Assembly (NCBI GenBank): GCA_963756115.1 | Contig: CAVWMN010000003.1 | Span: 620,001-684,000 of the forward strand | Length of the DNA: 64,000 bases | Direction of reading: 5' to 3' | Source: JTS-RE37 sp963756115 | Lineage (GTDB): Bacteria > Bacteroidota > Bacteroidia > Flavobacteriales > Flavobacteriaceae | Shown here: piece after piece, positions 35,459 to 44,873 of the stretch | Numbering within the stretch: the first letter of the stretch is position 1 | How the letters are laid out: the number at the start of each line of letters is the position of its first letter | Program-made: the position numbers and the translations under genes | The notes under the pieces: model-generated | Databases searched by the model: none | What the model was told of the DNA's origin: nothing | The model's input: only the letters and a program-made list of their open reading frames with translations

Positions 35459-36382
35459 ATGAATCCGGAAAGAAGAAATATTGTAAAGATACTCGGGCTC
35501 ACCGGTGTGGGCTTTGCGTTCCTCCCTCCCTCCTGGTCATTCCCAGCTTCACCTGAAATGCGGAACCGCAGCATTCCCTCCTCGGGGGAACTCCTTCCGG
35601 TAGTGGGCTTGGGAACCTGGCAATCCTTTGACGTTGGCCGCGATCCCCAGGCATTGGAACAACGTAAGATTGTGTTGCAGGAAATGAAACGTATGGGCGG
35701 GAAGGTAATTGATTCTTCACCCATGTATGGCAGTTCAGAATCGGTGGTCGGCCGGCTTACGCAAGCACTTTCCATGGGGGATGATTTTTTCTACGCTTCA
35801 AAAATTTGGACCTCGGGGAAAGACGCCGGGATGGCCCAAATGAAATCCTCTGCGCAAAAAATGGAACGGCAGACCATGGACCTGATGCAGGTACATAACC
35901 TGATCGACTGGCAAACACACGTGAAATCTCTAAGAGCCTGGAAGGACGAAGGTAAAATACGTTACTGGGGACTAACCCATTATGTGGATTCAGCCCATGA
36001 TACCCTTAGTAAGATCATACGACAGGAACGGCCGGATTTTGTACAATTCAATTATTCCATCCAATCGAGAAATGCCGAAAAATCCTTATTCCCCACGGCA
36101 CAGCAATATGGGACTGCTGTCCTTATCAACCAGCCATTTGAAAGCGGGCAGCTTTTCCGCAAGGTAAAAGGGAAGCCGCTCCCAGACTGGGCTGCCGATC
36201 ATGATATCACAAGTTGGGGCAACTATTTCCTGAAGTTTATTCTGGCGCAGGAAGCAGTGACCTGCGTCATTCCCGGGACCTCGGACCCCAAACACCTGCT
36301 GGATAATATGGGAGCAGGCTATGGCAGCCTTCCAGACGCCGCGGGAACGGAACGGATGGCTGCCTATCTGAAAACACTATAA
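35459..36382 (+). CDS. Exported aldo/keto reductase
   Basis: 307 residues with a Tat-type signal (ERRNIVKILGLTGVGFAF). The aldo/keto reductase tetrad is complete: Asp85 and Tyr90 (KVIDSSPMYG), Lys115 (YASKIW) and His146 (LMQVHNL). It should reduce an aldehyde or ketone with NADPH; export by Tat implies cofactor loading in the cytoplasm. The C-terminal cofactor-binding loop is CVIPGTSDPKHLLDNM. Convergent with the MATE gene. Confidence 0.9.
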   Translation: MNPERRNIVKILGLTGVGFAFLPPSWSFPASPEMRNRSIPSSGELLPVVGLGTWQSFDVGRDPQALEQRKIVLQEMKRMGGKVIDSSPMYGSSESVVGRLTQALSMGDDFFYASKIWTSGKDAGMAQMKSSAQKMERQTMDLMQVHNLIDWQTHVKSLRAWKDEGKIRYWGLTHYVDSAHDTLSKIIRQERPDFVQFNYSIQSRNAEKSLFPTAQQYGTAVLINQPFESGQLFRKVKGKPLPDWAADHDITSWGNYFLKFILAQEAVTCVIPGTSDPKHLLDNMGAGYGSLPDAAGTERMAAYLKTL

Positions 36383-36453
36383 GGCTTCCGTAAGTTTAGT
36401 AAAAACCTGCCTTCGGGACCCATCTGCCATACTTTTAAGTCTTTTAAGGCATG

Positions 36454-37839
36454 CTAGCGCGCAGGCAGAAGTTTTGTCCGGATCTCCCGCCGTAAATATA
36501 AGCCGGTCACCAGGGTAGAGAGGAGATCGGCTATCGGAAAAGATATCCAAACCCCGATTTCCCCAATCAACGGGGGAAGAATCAGGATAAGGGGGATAAA
36601 AAAGAAGCCCTGCCGGGTAAGTGTCAGGAGCAACGCGGGAACTGCCTTTCCGATCGCCTGAAAATAGGCTGCCCCAATCAACTGTAAAGCGATGACAGGG
36701 GTGGCGGAAAATACCCACCGCATGGCGGCAGGCGAATGTTCCAGAACAAACGCATTGGTTGCCAGGTCCAAGGCAGACATCCCTGGTTTATCGCTTAAGA
36801 AAAGTCCGGCAATCTCAGCAGGGAAGATCATCAATCCAATAAATACCACCGTTGCCACGAGGGCGGCATACCCAATTGCCGTATTGATCGATTCACGGAC
36901 CCGCGGGAATTTTTCAGCACCATAATTGAACCCCGCAATCGGCATAAATCCCTGGGTAACGCCAAATACCGGAAAAAGGGCAAACATAAGGGTCCTTCCA
37001 ATAATGGCATAAACCGCCACCATGGGTTCTCCTCCCAGATCATATAAAATATTGTTTAGCAACAGGTAGGTAATACTGACTACCGCCTGCCTGGCAAGTG
37101 TGACAAATCCCAGGGAGCCAATTTCCCGTAAGATGGGCATGTCCAGTCGGAAATTGTGGAAGCTAATCTTAAGTTCCGAGTTTTTAGAGAGGAAAAACCA
37201 GAAAATATACCCGAAACACAGCAGGTAGCTGGCCGTTGTTGCCCAGGCAGCTCCTTCCATCCCCCAATCGAATACATTGATAAACAAATAATCCATCATC
37301 AGATTGCCTACAGATGGGATGATCATGGCAATCATGGCAAATTTGGGTTTCCCCTCTGCCCGGATCACTGTATTCCCCATCATGCACAAGGCCAGAAAAG
37401 GGACTCCGTACAGGACAATGGTATAATAGGTCTTGGCCGGGTCAAATATAGCGCCTTTTCCCCCGAAGGCCGGAATAAGAGTATCTACATAGTACAAGCC
37501 CAGGATAACCATCAGGATGGTTACCAGGAGGGTAAGGGAGATCTGGTTCCCAAAAGTTTTAAGGGCCTTTTGCCTGTTGTCCGCGCCCAGAGCCCTCGAT
37601 ATAATGCTGCTTCCCCCAATACCGATGGCCATTCCCAAAGCGGCGATAAAAAATGAAACCGGCAAAACCACATTGATCGCAGCAATAGCTATGGAACCGA
37701 TCCAGTTTCCGACAAAAATTGAATCGACCAGGATGTTGAGGCTCATTACGAGTATCCCGATGGATGCCGGCAATGCCTGTTTGATCAGTAATCTGCCAAT
37801 GGGTTCTGTGCCTAATTGTTCCGAAGCGACTTTAGCCAT
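36454..37839 (-). CDS. MATE family efflux transporter
   Basis: 461 residues with about twelve membrane helices in two halves of six, the MATE layout. The N-terminal block PIGRLLIKQALPASIGILVMSLNILVDSIFVG is typical of the DinF/NorM-like group common in Bacteroidota. Such pumps expel cationic drugs or metabolites using Na+ or H+. Start ATG at 37839; a TAATTTTG -7 box lies at 37891-37898 on this strand. It converges with the aldo/keto reductase gene, and hemH lies 142 bp upstream on the same strand, probably with separate promoters. Confidence 0.92.
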   Translation of the reverse strand: MAKVASEQLGTEPIGRLLIKQALPASIGILVMSLNILVDSIFVGNWIGSIAIAAINVVLPVSFFIAALGMAIGIGGSSIISRALGADNRQKALKTFGNQISLTLLVTILMVILGLYYVDTLIPAFGGKGAIFDPAKTYYTIVLYGVPFLALCMMGNTVIRAEGKPKFAMIAMIIPSVGNLMMDYLFINVFDWGMEGAAWATTASYLLCFGYIFWFFLSKNSELKISFHNFRLDMPILREIGSLGFVTLARQAVVSITYLLLNNILYDLGGEPMVAVYAIIGRTLMFALFPVFGVTQGFMPIAGFNYGAEKFPRVRESINTAIGYAALVATVVFIGLMIFPAEIAGLFLSDKPGMSALDLATNAFVLEHSPAAMRWVFSATPVIALQLIGAAYFQAIGKAVPALLLTLTRQGFFFIPLILILPPLIGEIGVWISFPIADLLSTLVTGLYLRREIRTKLLPAR

Positions 37840-37890
37840 GAGGAATTATGAAAGTGTGTTGATCTGGGGTTTTAGATGACAATATACCAG

Positions 37891-37898
37891 CAAAATTA
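37891..37898 (-). promoter_or_regulatory. -7 box (TAATTTTG) of the MATE gene
   Basis: Exact TAnnTTTG on the minus strand, 52 bp before the ATG. No TTG at the usual -33 distance. Confidence 0.4.
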
Positions 37899-37981
37899 AA
37901 GCCTGGATCCATTTTGGTTTAACCTGATTCGGTTTAATAGTATTTCCATGCATTTTATAGCCCTTTCTTTACACATCCGAT

Positions 37982-39010
37982 TCAGGGCAGCGCATCTGTT
38001 TCCTCCCAGGTATTGATCCATTGGGCCATTACAGACACCCAGGCCATAGCGTCATTTAAACAAGGGATATGTTTGTATTGCTCCCCCCCGGCTTCCAGGA
38101 ACTGCTTTTTCCCTTCCATAGCTATTTCTTCCAGCGTTTCCAGGCAGTCACTCACAAATGCCGGGGTGATCACCACCAGGTTCTTTTTGCCTTGTGCTGC
38201 CAGCCGTACAAACTCAAAATCGGTATAGGGTTTCAGCCAGGGGTCATTGGGCAACCGGCTTTGGAAAGAATTACTGACTTTATCCGGAGGGAGGCCAAGG
38301 TATGCTACCACCTGCTCCGTGGTCCGGAAACACTGGTGCCTGTAACAGGTATTGTGGGCAACTGAATTGGTAGTGCAGCAGGTGTCATTTATCCTGCAAT
38401 GGAATCGGGTGGGATCCGATTTCCGGATGTGTCTTTCCGGAATGCCGTGATAGGAAAACAAAATATGGTCATAATCCAATCCGGCTATCCCACGGGCAAT
38501 TCCCTCCGACAGCACTTTTATATATTCAAGACGGTCATAAAAGGCCGGTAGGGTAGTAAGGCGAATCTCCGGGAAGTATTGCTGCTGCACCTCCATGGTT
38601 TTCACCACGACCGTTTCATAGGAGCTCATGGCATAGTGTGGGTAAAGTGGTACCAGCAATACCTCTGTAACATCCTTTGAACGCAGTTCTTCCAGAGCTC
38701 CGTGTATCGTCATGGAACCGTAGCGCATCCCCAGGGCAACCGGCACTTCCGTCTGTTCCTGTACCTTCTTTTGAAACCGCTCGGAAATTACCACCAGCGG
38801 GGAACCCTCCTTCCACCAGATTTTGGAATAGGCATGGGCTGATTTTTTGGGGCGGGTTTGCAGGATGATCCCACGCACCAGGATGGTCCGTAGCCATACC
38901 GGGACGTCTATCACCCTTTCATCCATTAAAAACTCATCCAGGTATGGTTTTACATCTTTCGCAGTGGGACTATCGGGTGATCCCAGGTTCACCAATAAAA
39001 CTCCTTTCAT
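37982..39010 (-). CDS. hemH: Ferrochelatase
   Basis: 342 residues with MKGVLLVNLGSPDSPT at the start, the catalytic His188 in LFSYHGIPERHI and the glutamate block VSDCLETLEEIAMEG near residue 294. It inserts Fe2+ into protoporphyrin IX, the last step of protoheme synthesis in this branch, and follows HemJ in the pathway. Several cysteines (CRINDTCCTTNSVAHNTCYRHQC) are clustered in the middle; whether they bind metal is not known. A TACGTTTG -7 box lies 27 bp upstream. The gene is divergent from the TraB-family gene and 7 kb from the main hem cluster. Confidence 0.95.
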   Translation of the reverse strand: MKGVLLVNLGSPDSPTAKDVKPYLDEFLMDERVIDVPVWLRTILVRGIILQTRPKKSAHAYSKIWWKEGSPLVVISERFQKKVQEQTEVPVALGMRYGSMTIHGALEELRSKDVTEVLLVPLYPHYAMSSYETVVVKTMEVQQQYFPEIRLTTLPAFYDRLEYIKVLSEGIARGIAGLDYDHILFSYHGIPERHIRKSDPTRFHCRINDTCCTTNSVAHNTCYRHQCFRTTEQVVAYLGLPPDKVSNSFQSRLPNDPWLKPYTDFEFVRLAAQGKKNLVVITPAFVSDCLETLEEIAMEGKKQFLEAGGEQYKHIPCLNDAMAWVSVMAQWINTWEETDALP

Positions 39011-39036
39011 CTAAATGGCTTCCGGTTTTCTTTTAA

Positions 39037-39044
39037 CAAACGTA
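39037..39044 (-). promoter_or_regulatory. -7 box (TACGTTTG) of hemH
   Basis: Exact TAnnTTTG on the minus strand, 26 bp before the hemH ATG; no clear -33 TTG. Confidence 0.45.
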
Positions 39045-39079
39045 AAAATACTACTTGCATGGAAACTACGTTAAAATAT

Positions 39080-39093
39080 AAGAAAGCTTTCTT
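39080..39093. promoter_or_regulatory. 14-bp palindrome between hemH and the TraB-family gene
   Basis: AAGAAAGCTTTCTT is a perfect palindrome in the 202-bp divergent region, about 35 bp upstream of the hemH -7 box. Its position suits a repressor or activator site for one or both genes. Confidence 0.4.
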
Positions 39094-39212
39094 GATGCCA
39101 ATATAGGGAGTAGTTATGATAGGGCTACCGCTTAATCTTCTCCCGGATGTACTATTAACTGCCTCGTTCAAACATCATGCTTTCAGGACGAGCCTTGCCA
39201 AATCGACTGAAT

Positions 39213-42200
39213 ATGCGCTTAACCTGCACCCTGGTACTACTCTGCCTTTATTTTCATGCTGCCGCACAGGAAGAAAACAGCCTCCTTTGGGAGATCTCCG
39301 GGAATGGCCTGGAAAAAACTTCGTACCTCTATGGCACGATGCATGTCAGTAAAAAGATCGCCTTCCGCCTGGATGACGTCTTCTATGAAGCCTTGCAACA
39401 GAGTGAAAAGGTGGCCCTGGAATCGGACCCTGCCACCTGGCTGGAAAATGACATAGACAATGGTAGTTCGGGGTATGCAGAAGGCAGTTCCTTTTCCCCT
39501 AAAGGATTCTACACACATCCCTTTATCATCAATAATCCGTCACGGGAAGACCTGGCAGCCTACCTCGCATTTGAAGACCGGCTGGTCAATAATATCCTCT
39601 ATCGGACGAACGAATCGGATCAGAACTTTGAAGAAGAAACCTATCTGGATATGTTTATCTACCAGGCTGGCAGCAAGTTTAACAAGCCCATTATTGCGCT
39701 GGAAGACCTGGAAGAATCCACTGCCCTCGTGGGCAGGGCAAGCCTGAATTCCATCAAACAAAAACCAGATGAGTGGCTGCAAAAGAAAATGCAGCGACAA
39801 GACCTGATGTACCTCATGCAGGATGCGTACAGGGAACGGAATATCAACCTGCTCGATTCCATTGACCGGGCGATGTATACAGACCATTACCTTGAGAACA
39901 TGCTTTATATACGCAATGCCAACATGGCTCACCGGCTGGATTCCGTTATGCGGAAAGCTAAAATTTTTGCAGGGATAGGGGCAGCACACCTCCCGGGCGA
40001 AGCAGGGGTGATCTCGTTGTTGCGGAATATGGGGTATACTGTTGATCCCCTGGTTTCCGCTTCATCTGAAAAAGGCAAAAGCATCAAGGAGGCATTCGAA
40101 TCAAAGATCCGGGATAATACATATGTGCCCTATAGTCCTGATGACAATTTGTTTACCATCAGTCTGCCTGCCAGGCTCTACCCAGTAGCTGAAACAGTAA
40201 ACACCACCTATATCTCCCCGGATTTAGCCAACGGAAGCTATTTTATGCTGAACCGCGTTCCCACCTTTTCATTCCTGAAAAAAGAGTCCGCCTATTCCAT
40301 GGATGACATAGAAGGATTGCTATTTGAAAATATCCCAGGGAAAATCAAGGTCAAGACCCGCATCCGTAAAAATGGTTATGAGGGCCTCGATATTACCAAC
40401 CAGCTAAAGAACGGGGATTACCAACGATATCAGATATTCCGCACTCCCCTGGAAATACTCATTTTCAAAATGGGGGGGGAAGGGGATTATGTTGCCGTCC
40501 ATTCCGATACTATTTTCAACAGCCTGAAATTCCGGAAGTTTACAAAAGAAAAAGTAAAACTCGCTTCCGGGTTCCGGGATTTTGAGGTATCCATGCCCTC
40601 TATGCACCGTTTTACCAACCGCTACCGCAAGGGTTACCGGCAGATAGAAGCCTATGATTCTATCAGCAGTTCGTATTATTTCCTCCGAAAGGCCACGCTG
40701 AACGATTTTAACTTTATAGAAGAGGACACCTTTGAACTGAAACAGATCCAGAAAAGATTCTACAAGGACCTGAACCTCAACCCAACGTACCGCCAGGCAG
40801 CAGCTGAATCCCTGGAGTCGCAGGCCATGTACGACACGGTAACGAACAGGACGTTGTATTTGAAAACCACCCTCAGACGGGGAGATTATTATTTGCTGGG
40901 CATTCTTACAAATGATGCACAGGAAGCAACGGAATTCTTCGGATCATTCCGGATAAAGCCTGTAGTGTACCCGGAACCATTTAGAAAGGTGCGGGATACC
41001 GCCCTTTTCTTCACTACCGTTTCATCTGTAAAACCCCCTAAATTTGTAGAAAGCAGCCGAAGTTATTTCCGCCGGGGCGAAAAGGCAAAATCATACGCCC
41101 CGTATTCCAAAAAAACGGTTTATCAAAATAAGAACGATGAGGCCATTACAGTGGAGCTTAACAAAAGTCATGACTACCTTACATTTCCCGGTATCGACTC
41201 TATATGGACGCTCCGCAGAAAACAATACGCCCATAAAAAATTCCGGATACATTCCGAAAAATCGTTCACCTCGCCCGAAGGATATGAAGAACTACAGCTG
41301 ACACTCTCAGACACTGCCAGTACAAGGGGCATCCTGATCAAGAATGTACTGAAAGGCGGGATATTGTATGAAGTCAAGGCCCAGGTAGATACGGTTGGGC
41401 AGCCCAGCCGGTTTGTGTCGGAATTTTTTGAAAATTTCAAACCGGCAGACACGCTGATCGGGCGGGATATCATGGCTGATAAAACGACCGATTTCTTTGC
41501 CGACCTCCGGGCCAATGACAGTATAGTACTGAGCGGATACCGTTTCGTGCTGTTTGATAACCGCCATATTGATTCCCTGAAACACTATATATCCGCCTTT
41601 GATTTTCCCGAGGACAAAAAACATATCCAGTCCCACCTCATCCAGAAATTAGGGCGGCTCAATGATCCCAGGGTCACCTCCTTTTTCAGGGAATTCTATG
41701 ATAGTTCCTATACCAATTCCGGGGCACAGATCAGGATTTTGCAGGCCATCTCCCGCGCCCAGGATGAAAATTCGGTGCGACTCCTGCTGGATCTTATGTC
41801 CAGGGACCTCCCGTTGGTTGCCAACCCAATTGAGATCAGGACTATTTTTAAACCCTATTGCGACAGCCTTCCGCTGGCCAGGAAGCTTTTTCCGGATATA
41901 TTGGATTATAGTGGCATAGCGGAGTATAAATCCCCCATCTTTTCACTTTTGGCGGAATTAAAATCGAAAGACCTTATCCGGTCAGGGAGTTACCGGAACT
42001 ATAAAAAACAACTATTGACCGATGCGAATATTCAGTTGAAGCGTTATTTGGGGCAACTTACCCCGGCCTCAAAATCGCGGAGGACATCCCGTTCTGTAAG
42101 TATCCCGAAAGGCATCCTGGAAGATTATGCCGTTTTGTTATTTCCCTTCAGCCACGAAAAAGAAGTGGCGCAGTTCTTTGATAGGCTGCAGCGGGTGCCT

Positions 42201-42728
42201 GATCCGGGGATTAAAACAGCCTATGCAACACTCCTGGCACGATATGGCAGGGAAATACCAACCGGTATGCTTGATTCCCTGGCTGCAGATGTCAACAGCA
42301 GGGCCTTACTCTTCAGCAGCCTTGAAGGAATTGGTAAAACCAGCGTATTCCCGCAAGTCTTCCGTTCCAGGAAAGCAATGGCCGAGGCTGCTTTGTTTGA
42401 AAAGAACGATTTTGATGAAAATAAGGTGGTTGTTCAATTTATGGAACAAAAGAATTTACTGTTCAGGGGAACAACCTATACCGGATTTTACTTTAAGCTC
42501 AGAAAAAAACAGGAATACGACAAAAATTTTAAAATGCACCTGGTGGTCTTTAAAACCGATGATCCCCTTAAGGTGACCCCCTTTTATAAAAATAAAGGGA
42601 TGCGGATCGAGGATACGGATACGGATTCCGAAGCCATGGAATATGTGACGGAGGAATTTATGCTGAAAGACCGAAAACGGGCAGTGGTTTTCAGGCCCGA
42701 TCAAAACTGGGGCTATACTGAATTTTAA
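39213..42728 (+). CDS. Very long TraB/GumN family protein
   Basis: 1171 residues from ATG 39213, which gives a clean signal peptide (MRLTCTLVLLCLYFHAAAQ); the open frame extends 12 codons further upstream. Residues about 20-285 form a TraB/GumN domain with SYLYGTMHVS and the late GxxHLPGExG motif (GIGAAHLPGEAGVISLL). TraB/GumN relatives include a metalloprotease-like Tiki fold. The remaining 880 residues match nothing I know; they include strand-rich parts (300-800) and helical HEAT-like stretches (about 800-1050). The usual TraB protein has about 290-400 residues, so this is an unusual fusion. It is divergent from hemH. Confidence 0.82.
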   Translation: MRLTCTLVLLCLYFHAAAQEENSLLWEISGNGLEKTSYLYGTMHVSKKIAFRLDDVFYEALQQSEKVALESDPATWLENDIDNGSSGYAEGSSFSPKGFYTHPFIINNPSREDLAAYLAFEDRLVNNILYRTNESDQNFEEETYLDMFIYQAGSKFNKPIIALEDLEESTALVGRASLNSIKQKPDEWLQKKMQRQDLMYLMQDAYRERNINLLDSIDRAMYTDHYLENMLYIRNANMAHRLDSVMRKAKIFAGIGAAHLPGEAGVISLLRNMGYTVDPLVSASSEKGKSIKEAFESKIRDNTYVPYSPDDNLFTISLPARLYPVAETVNTTYISPDLANGSYFMLNRVPTFSFLKKESAYSMDDIEGLLFENIPGKIKVKTRIRKNGYEGLDITNQLKNGDYQRYQIFRTPLEILIFKMGGEGDYVAVHSDTIFNSLKFRKFTKEKVKLASGFRDFEVSMPSMHRFTNRYRKGYRQIEAYDSISSSYYFLRKATLNDFNFIEEDTFELKQIQKRFYKDLNLNPTYRQAAAESLESQAMYDTVTNRTLYLKTTLRRGDYYLLGILTNDAQEATEFFGSFRIKPVVYPEPFRKVRDTALFFTTVSSVKPPKFVESSRSYFRRGEKAKSYAPYSKKTVYQNKNDEAITVELNKSHDYLTFPGIDSIWTLRRKQYAHKKFRIHSEKSFTSPEGYEELQLTLSDTASTRGILIKNVLKGGILYEVKAQVDTVGQPSRFVSEFFENFKPADTLIGRDIMADKTTDFFADLRANDSIVLSGYRFVLFDNRHIDSLKHYISAFDFPEDKKHIQSHLIQKLGRLNDPRVTSFFREFYDSSYTNSGAQIRILQAISRAQDENSVRLLLDLMSRDLPLVANPIEIRTIFKPYCDSLPLARKLFPDILDYSGIAEYKSPIFSLLAELKSKDLIRSGSYRNYKKQLLTDANIQLKRYLGQLTPASKSRRTSRSVSIPKGILEDYAVLLFPFSHEKEVAQFFDRLQRVPDPGIKTAYATLLARYGREIPTGMLDSLAADVNSRALLFSSLEGIGKTSVFPQVFRSRKAMAEAALFEKNDFDENKVVVQFMEQKNLLFRGTTYTGFYFKLRKKQEYDKNFKMHLVVFKTDDPLKVTPFYKNKGMRIEDTDTDSEAMEYVTEEFMLKDRKRAVVFRPDQNWGYTEF

Positions 42729-43106
42729 GGCCGGTAGGGTAAACGCTATTAGTCTTCACAGTACGTCTAATGTTCAAAATTCCGGCTCCTTGATGGGGCG
42801 GGGCCTGGAGAATCAGGCCACCCTCAAATACTCCGCAGGGTACAAAAGTACGGCATGTAGGGTGCTCTCAATGGCTTTTTTGAAGATATTCTTATTTTCA
42901 GTAAACAGGACTTGCGTAGTGAATCCTTCCGAATGAATATGCCTCCAAATGCCCGGGTATTAAAGAACCTGCCTGGTTCATGCAATCTACCTCGAAACCG
43001 GGCCGTTATGTAGGCAGTCCCCACAACTCAAGGCGATTGAAGCATTTTGTCACTGAACCCCCTGTCGGAAGATACCGGAAAGCATACAAATAGAGGTACG
43101 GGCAAT
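42729..43106. other. Intergenic region, no convincing gene
   Basis: Between the TraB-family gene and DUF1460. It contains a tight hairpin (GGCCTG 42802-42807 / CAGGCC 42814-42819, loop GAGAAT, no T run). On the minus strand 42813-42959 is a 48-codon open stretch without a start that reads like protein (HIHSEGFTTQVLF, KKAIESTLHAVLLYP); a different minus-strand frame upstream reads MNQAGSLIPGHLEAYSFG. Together they may be a decayed, frameshifted gene remnant. I cannot name its family. Confidence 0.5.
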
Positions 43107-43136
43107 TTGGAATATTCGCAAACCCTCTTACATTTG
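43107..43136 (+). promoter_or_regulatory. Consensus promoter of the DUF1460 gene (TTG-N19-TACATTTG)
   Basis: TTG at 43107-43109 and TACATTTG at 43129-43136 with the ideal 19-bp spacing, the best match to the Bacteroidota sigma-A promoter in the window. The ATG follows 48 bp after the -7 box. Confidence 0.7.
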
Positions 43137-43184
43137 CACTAACCCGAATACCTTAGTTCAGGGGTATCGCCAAATTCCGGACAC

Positions 43185-44024
43185 ATGAATCACAAGCTGT
43201 TCTTTTTGCCCCTCCTTATACTGAGCCAGTATGGAACGGCTCAGCAAATTACCTGTTCCGTAAAGGACAAACAGGCCGTGGAAGACAAGATCGTGGCTAC
43301 CACTGGGATGCTCACGGGAGATTTTGGGCAGACCCTGGTGGCGGTTGGTAAAACATTTTTAGGGACTGCCTATGTAGCCAAAACCCTGGAAGTCGGGCAG
43401 GAAGAAACCCTGGTCATCAACCTGCAGGGCCTGGACTGTACCACTTTTGTGGAAAATGTATTGGCATTATCGCTGATGCTAAAAGCCCAACAGAACAATT
43501 TTGAAGACTTTGCCAGGACATTGGAATACATACGCTACAAGGACGGAAAATTGGATGGATATGCCTCCAGGCTCCATTATTTCACGGAATGGATCGCCAA
43601 CAATGAATCCAAGGGACTCCTCAGGAATATTACAAAAGATATCGGCGGGACAGCGATTACCAAGGACATCAATTTTATGAGCACACACCGGGAATTGTAC
43701 CCGTTTTTAAGCGATGATGCCAATCTGGGGAAATTAAGGGAATCGGAAGAATACCTTAATTCCCAGCCAATCTGTATGCTGCCCCGGGATGAAGTGGCGG
43801 CAAGTGAACCGATGATCCATAGCGGGGATATAATTGCGCTTACCACATCAATTGAAGGCCTGGATGTAACCCATACCGGTATTGCCACCCGTGAAGCAGA
43901 CGGCCGTATCCATCTGCTGCATGCATCCTCTTCCGGGCAGGTTGAGGTCTCAGCCCTGCCACTGGCCGACTATCTTAAAAAAGTAAGGAGCAATACCGGG
44001 ATCCTCGTAGCGCGACCTTTGTGA
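43185..44024 (+). CDS. DUF1460 family protein (NlpC/P60-related amidase-like)
   Basis: 279 residues with a signal peptide (MNHKLFFLPLLILSQYGTAQ). Catalytic cysteine Cys85 in LDCTTFVENVLALSL and histidines in VTHTGIATREADGRIHLLHASS fit the DUF1460 fold, related to NlpC/P60 cysteine peptidases. Structures of family members support cell-wall peptide or amide cleavage; N-acetylmuramoyl-L-alanine amidase is the common label. It should act in the periplasm. It has its own promoter and is convergent with the ThuA gene. Confidence 0.9.
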   Translation: MNHKLFFLPLLILSQYGTAQQITCSVKDKQAVEDKIVATTGMLTGDFGQTLVAVGKTFLGTAYVAKTLEVGQEETLVINLQGLDCTTFVENVLALSLMLKAQQNNFEDFARTLEYIRYKDGKLDGYASRLHYFTEWIANNESKGLLRNITKDIGGTAITKDINFMSTHRELYPFLSDDANLGKLRESEEYLNSQPICMLPRDEVAASEPMIHSGDIIALTTSIEGLDVTHTGIATREADGRIHLLHASSSGQVEVSALPLADYLKKVRSNTGILVARPL

Positions 44025-44060
44025 GCAGCTAACCGGATGATACGGATACTTTTCCATCCG

Positions 44061-44828
44061 TTATTCCCGGCCCAGACAGTACGCAATTCCGCCCAGTAAA
44101 TGCTGCCTGAAATCAGGGTCATCATAGGCTTCTTCTGTATGGCCCAGCCCGGTGTAGAATGCCCTTCCCCCATCAAATTCATGATACCAGGCAATGGGGT
44201 GGTTCTCCCCGTTTTCGCCACCGGTATAACTGGATTCATCCAACTTTATCACTACGCGTATTTTGGGATTAAGGCTTTTAAAATTATACCATTCGTCAAA
44301 ATGGTCCCAGCTGGGCTGCAGGTGTCTCGTTGAAGGATGCTTCCGGTCTACCACCAACAGGGTAGCCTCCTGCTGTTTAGGGTGACTTTTGAAGTAAGCA
44401 CCCACAAGTTTACCGTACCAGGGCCAGTCGTACTCCGTGTCGCTCGCAGCATGGATCCCCATGAAATTGCCCCCGTCATTGATGTAGCCCCTGAAGGCCT
44501 GTTCCTGTTCTTCCCCCAGTACATCGAGGGTTGTGCTGAGGAAAACAACCAGCTGGTACTTATTTAATGTTTCTTTCCTGAATTGCAGGGAGTCTTCTGT
44601 ATGTGTAATCTCAAACCGGTTCGCCTTCCCCAGTTCCCGAAGGGTTGCTACCCCCTTTTCTATGGATTTGTGCCGGAACCCGGCAGTTTTTGTAAATACC
44701 AGAACCTGGGCCAGTTCCGCCCCGGCCCGGGCTGGCGTTCCCGTTTTGCTGACGGCCTGGCCCCGGGAACAATCAGGGATAAACAACAGGGATAGCAGAC
44801 AAGCCAGGATTGGTTTGATGTTTTTCAT
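44061..44828 (-). CDS. ThuA domain protein, exported
   Basis: 255 residues from ATG 44828; the longer frame to 44858 lacks sense because the signal peptide starts at MKNIKPILACLLSLLFI. The ThuA-like domain reads VLVFTKTAGFRHKSIEKGV, GYINDGGNFMGIHAASDTEYDWPWYGKLVGAYFKSHP (first part cited) and GRAFYTGLGHTEEAYDD. ThuA in rhizobia takes part in trehalose use, and the fold is related to glutamine amidotransferases; many Bacteroidota members are secreted with unknown substrates. It converges on the DUF1460 gene. A 6-bp hairpin (44042-44061) separates them. Confidence 0.88.
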   Translation of the reverse strand: MKNIKPILACLLSLLFIPDCSRGQAVSKTGTPARAGAELAQVLVFTKTAGFRHKSIEKGVATLRELGKANRFEITHTEDSLQFRKETLNKYQLVVFLSTTLDVLGEEQEQAFRGYINDGGNFMGIHAASDTEYDWPWYGKLVGAYFKSHPKQQEATLLVVDRKHPSTRHLQPSWDHFDEWYNFKSLNPKIRVVIKLDESSYTGGENGENHPIAWYHEFDGGRAFYTGLGHTEEAYDDPDFRQHLLGGIAYCLGRE

Positions 44829-44873
44829 ACTGACGGTATTTATTGGATTTGTGGGCATTTAAGATCCGACGGC

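Noticed and set aside
44042..44061. 6-bp hairpin between DUF1460 and ThuA genes as a terminator
   Set aside because: Short stem, no T run, and it overlaps the ThuA stop codon.
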